Source of the DNA: Hungatella sp. UBA7603
Lineage (GTDB): Bacteria > Bacillota > Clostridia > Lachnospirales > Lachnospiraceae
Assembly: GCA_002478865.1 (NCBI GenBank)
Contig: DLJZ01000030.1
Coordinates: 86,531 to 150,530 of the forward strand
Length of the DNA stretch: 64,000 nt
Reading direction: 5' to 3'
Shown here: one piece after another, positions 63,982 through 64,000 of the stretch
How positions within the stretch are numbered: position 1 is the stretch's first letter
How the letters are laid out: each line of letters opens with the position of its first letter
The notes under the pieces: model-generated
What the model was told of the DNA's origin: nothing
The model's database searches: none
The model's input: only the letters and a program-made list of their open reading frames with translations
Made by a program: the position numbers and the translations under genes

Positions 63982-64000
63982 CTCCCCGAGTAGGACTCGA
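63982..64000 (-). tRNA. tRNA cut by the window edge (3' end only)
   Basis: The 3' acceptor strand TCGGGGA with discriminator G and part of the T-arm (TCGAGTCCTAC) are visible. The anticodon lies outside the window. The GTCCTAC T-arm and G discriminator would fit Asn, but this is a guess. Confidence 0.75.

Overview
The window looks like chromosomal DNA of an anaerobic, low-to-medium GC Firmicute of the Lachnospiraceae (Lacrimispora / Clostridium cluster XIVa type). The signs are the AGGAGG ribosome sites, TTGACA-N17-TATAAT promoters, a short clostridial ThiC, an ECF-type ThiW, a fused acyl-CoA dehydratase activase, a DUF6323/DUF6179 pair, ribonuclease Y, RecX and tRNA genes without an encoded CCA end. 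The genus is an inference.

Layout. 1-2 kb: end of a trp operon (tail of probable trpF, trpB, trpA). 2-6.5 kb: thiamin operon thiC-thiW-thiM-thiE-thiD behind a promoter, a TPP riboswitch and an intrinsic terminator. 6.5-13.4 kb: hairpin and repeat DNA, a flavin-type oxidase-like protein, an M42 peptidase with an apparent N-terminal frameshift, a GH2 beta-galactosidase, a tiny Asn/Cys-rich protein, and two stress-type small proteins (GlsB/YeaQ and CsbD). 13.4-15.2 kb: a small phage-like remnant with two overlapping leftward genes facing a cI-like repressor across paired inverted repeats. 15.2-18.4 kb: two convergent AraC regulators and an MFS transporter. 18.4-25.2 kb: leftward arabinose operon abfA-araA-araB-araD-araR with its own regulator as last gene, a candidate operator over the transcription start and a 36-codon leader ORF. 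25.4-36.8 kb: leftward housekeeping genes (D-Ala-D-Ala carboxypeptidase, rny, recX, recA with SOS box, an intracellular subtilase, lysA, pyk, a rhomboid-like membrane protein with a zinc-binding tail, corA). 37-41.3 kb: a 1414-residue 2-hydroxyacyl-CoA dehydratase activase fusion. 41.4-50.9 kb: DUF6323/DUF6179, a secreted cell-wall-binding repeat protein, a GH43-like enzyme, a DUF1540 protein, glyA, recJ, a YgjP-like metallopeptidase and a YeiL-like Crp/Fnr regulator. 50.9-61.5 kb: a YczE-type membrane protein, a YjjG-type nucleotidase, then a leftward cluster made of an oligopeptide ABC importer, an intracellular NlpC/P60 hydrolase and two class A beta-lactamase-fold hydrolases. 61.8-64 kb: a tRNA-Arg gene, an RraA-family gene and the end of a leftward tRNA array (Arg, Leu, Val, Asp, Met, Thr, Glu and a cut-off one).

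How the parts fit. AbfA releases arabinose from arabinan or arabinoxylan fragments, AraA/AraB/AraD turn it into xylulose 5-phosphate, and AraR probably represses the set. The ABC importer and NlpC/P60 enzyme resemble a muropeptide salvage route: peptides enter, are cleaved inside, and two serine hydrolases of unknown substrate flank the set. A decayed copy of one hydrolase and a 22-bp, eight-copy repeat array lie in this cluster; with the candidate small RNA at 25.4-25.6 kb, the hairpin between ribosome site and start codon at 37.0 kb and the leader ORF of abfA, they are the most interesting points. No CRISPR array, insertion sequence or recognisable defence system was seen.
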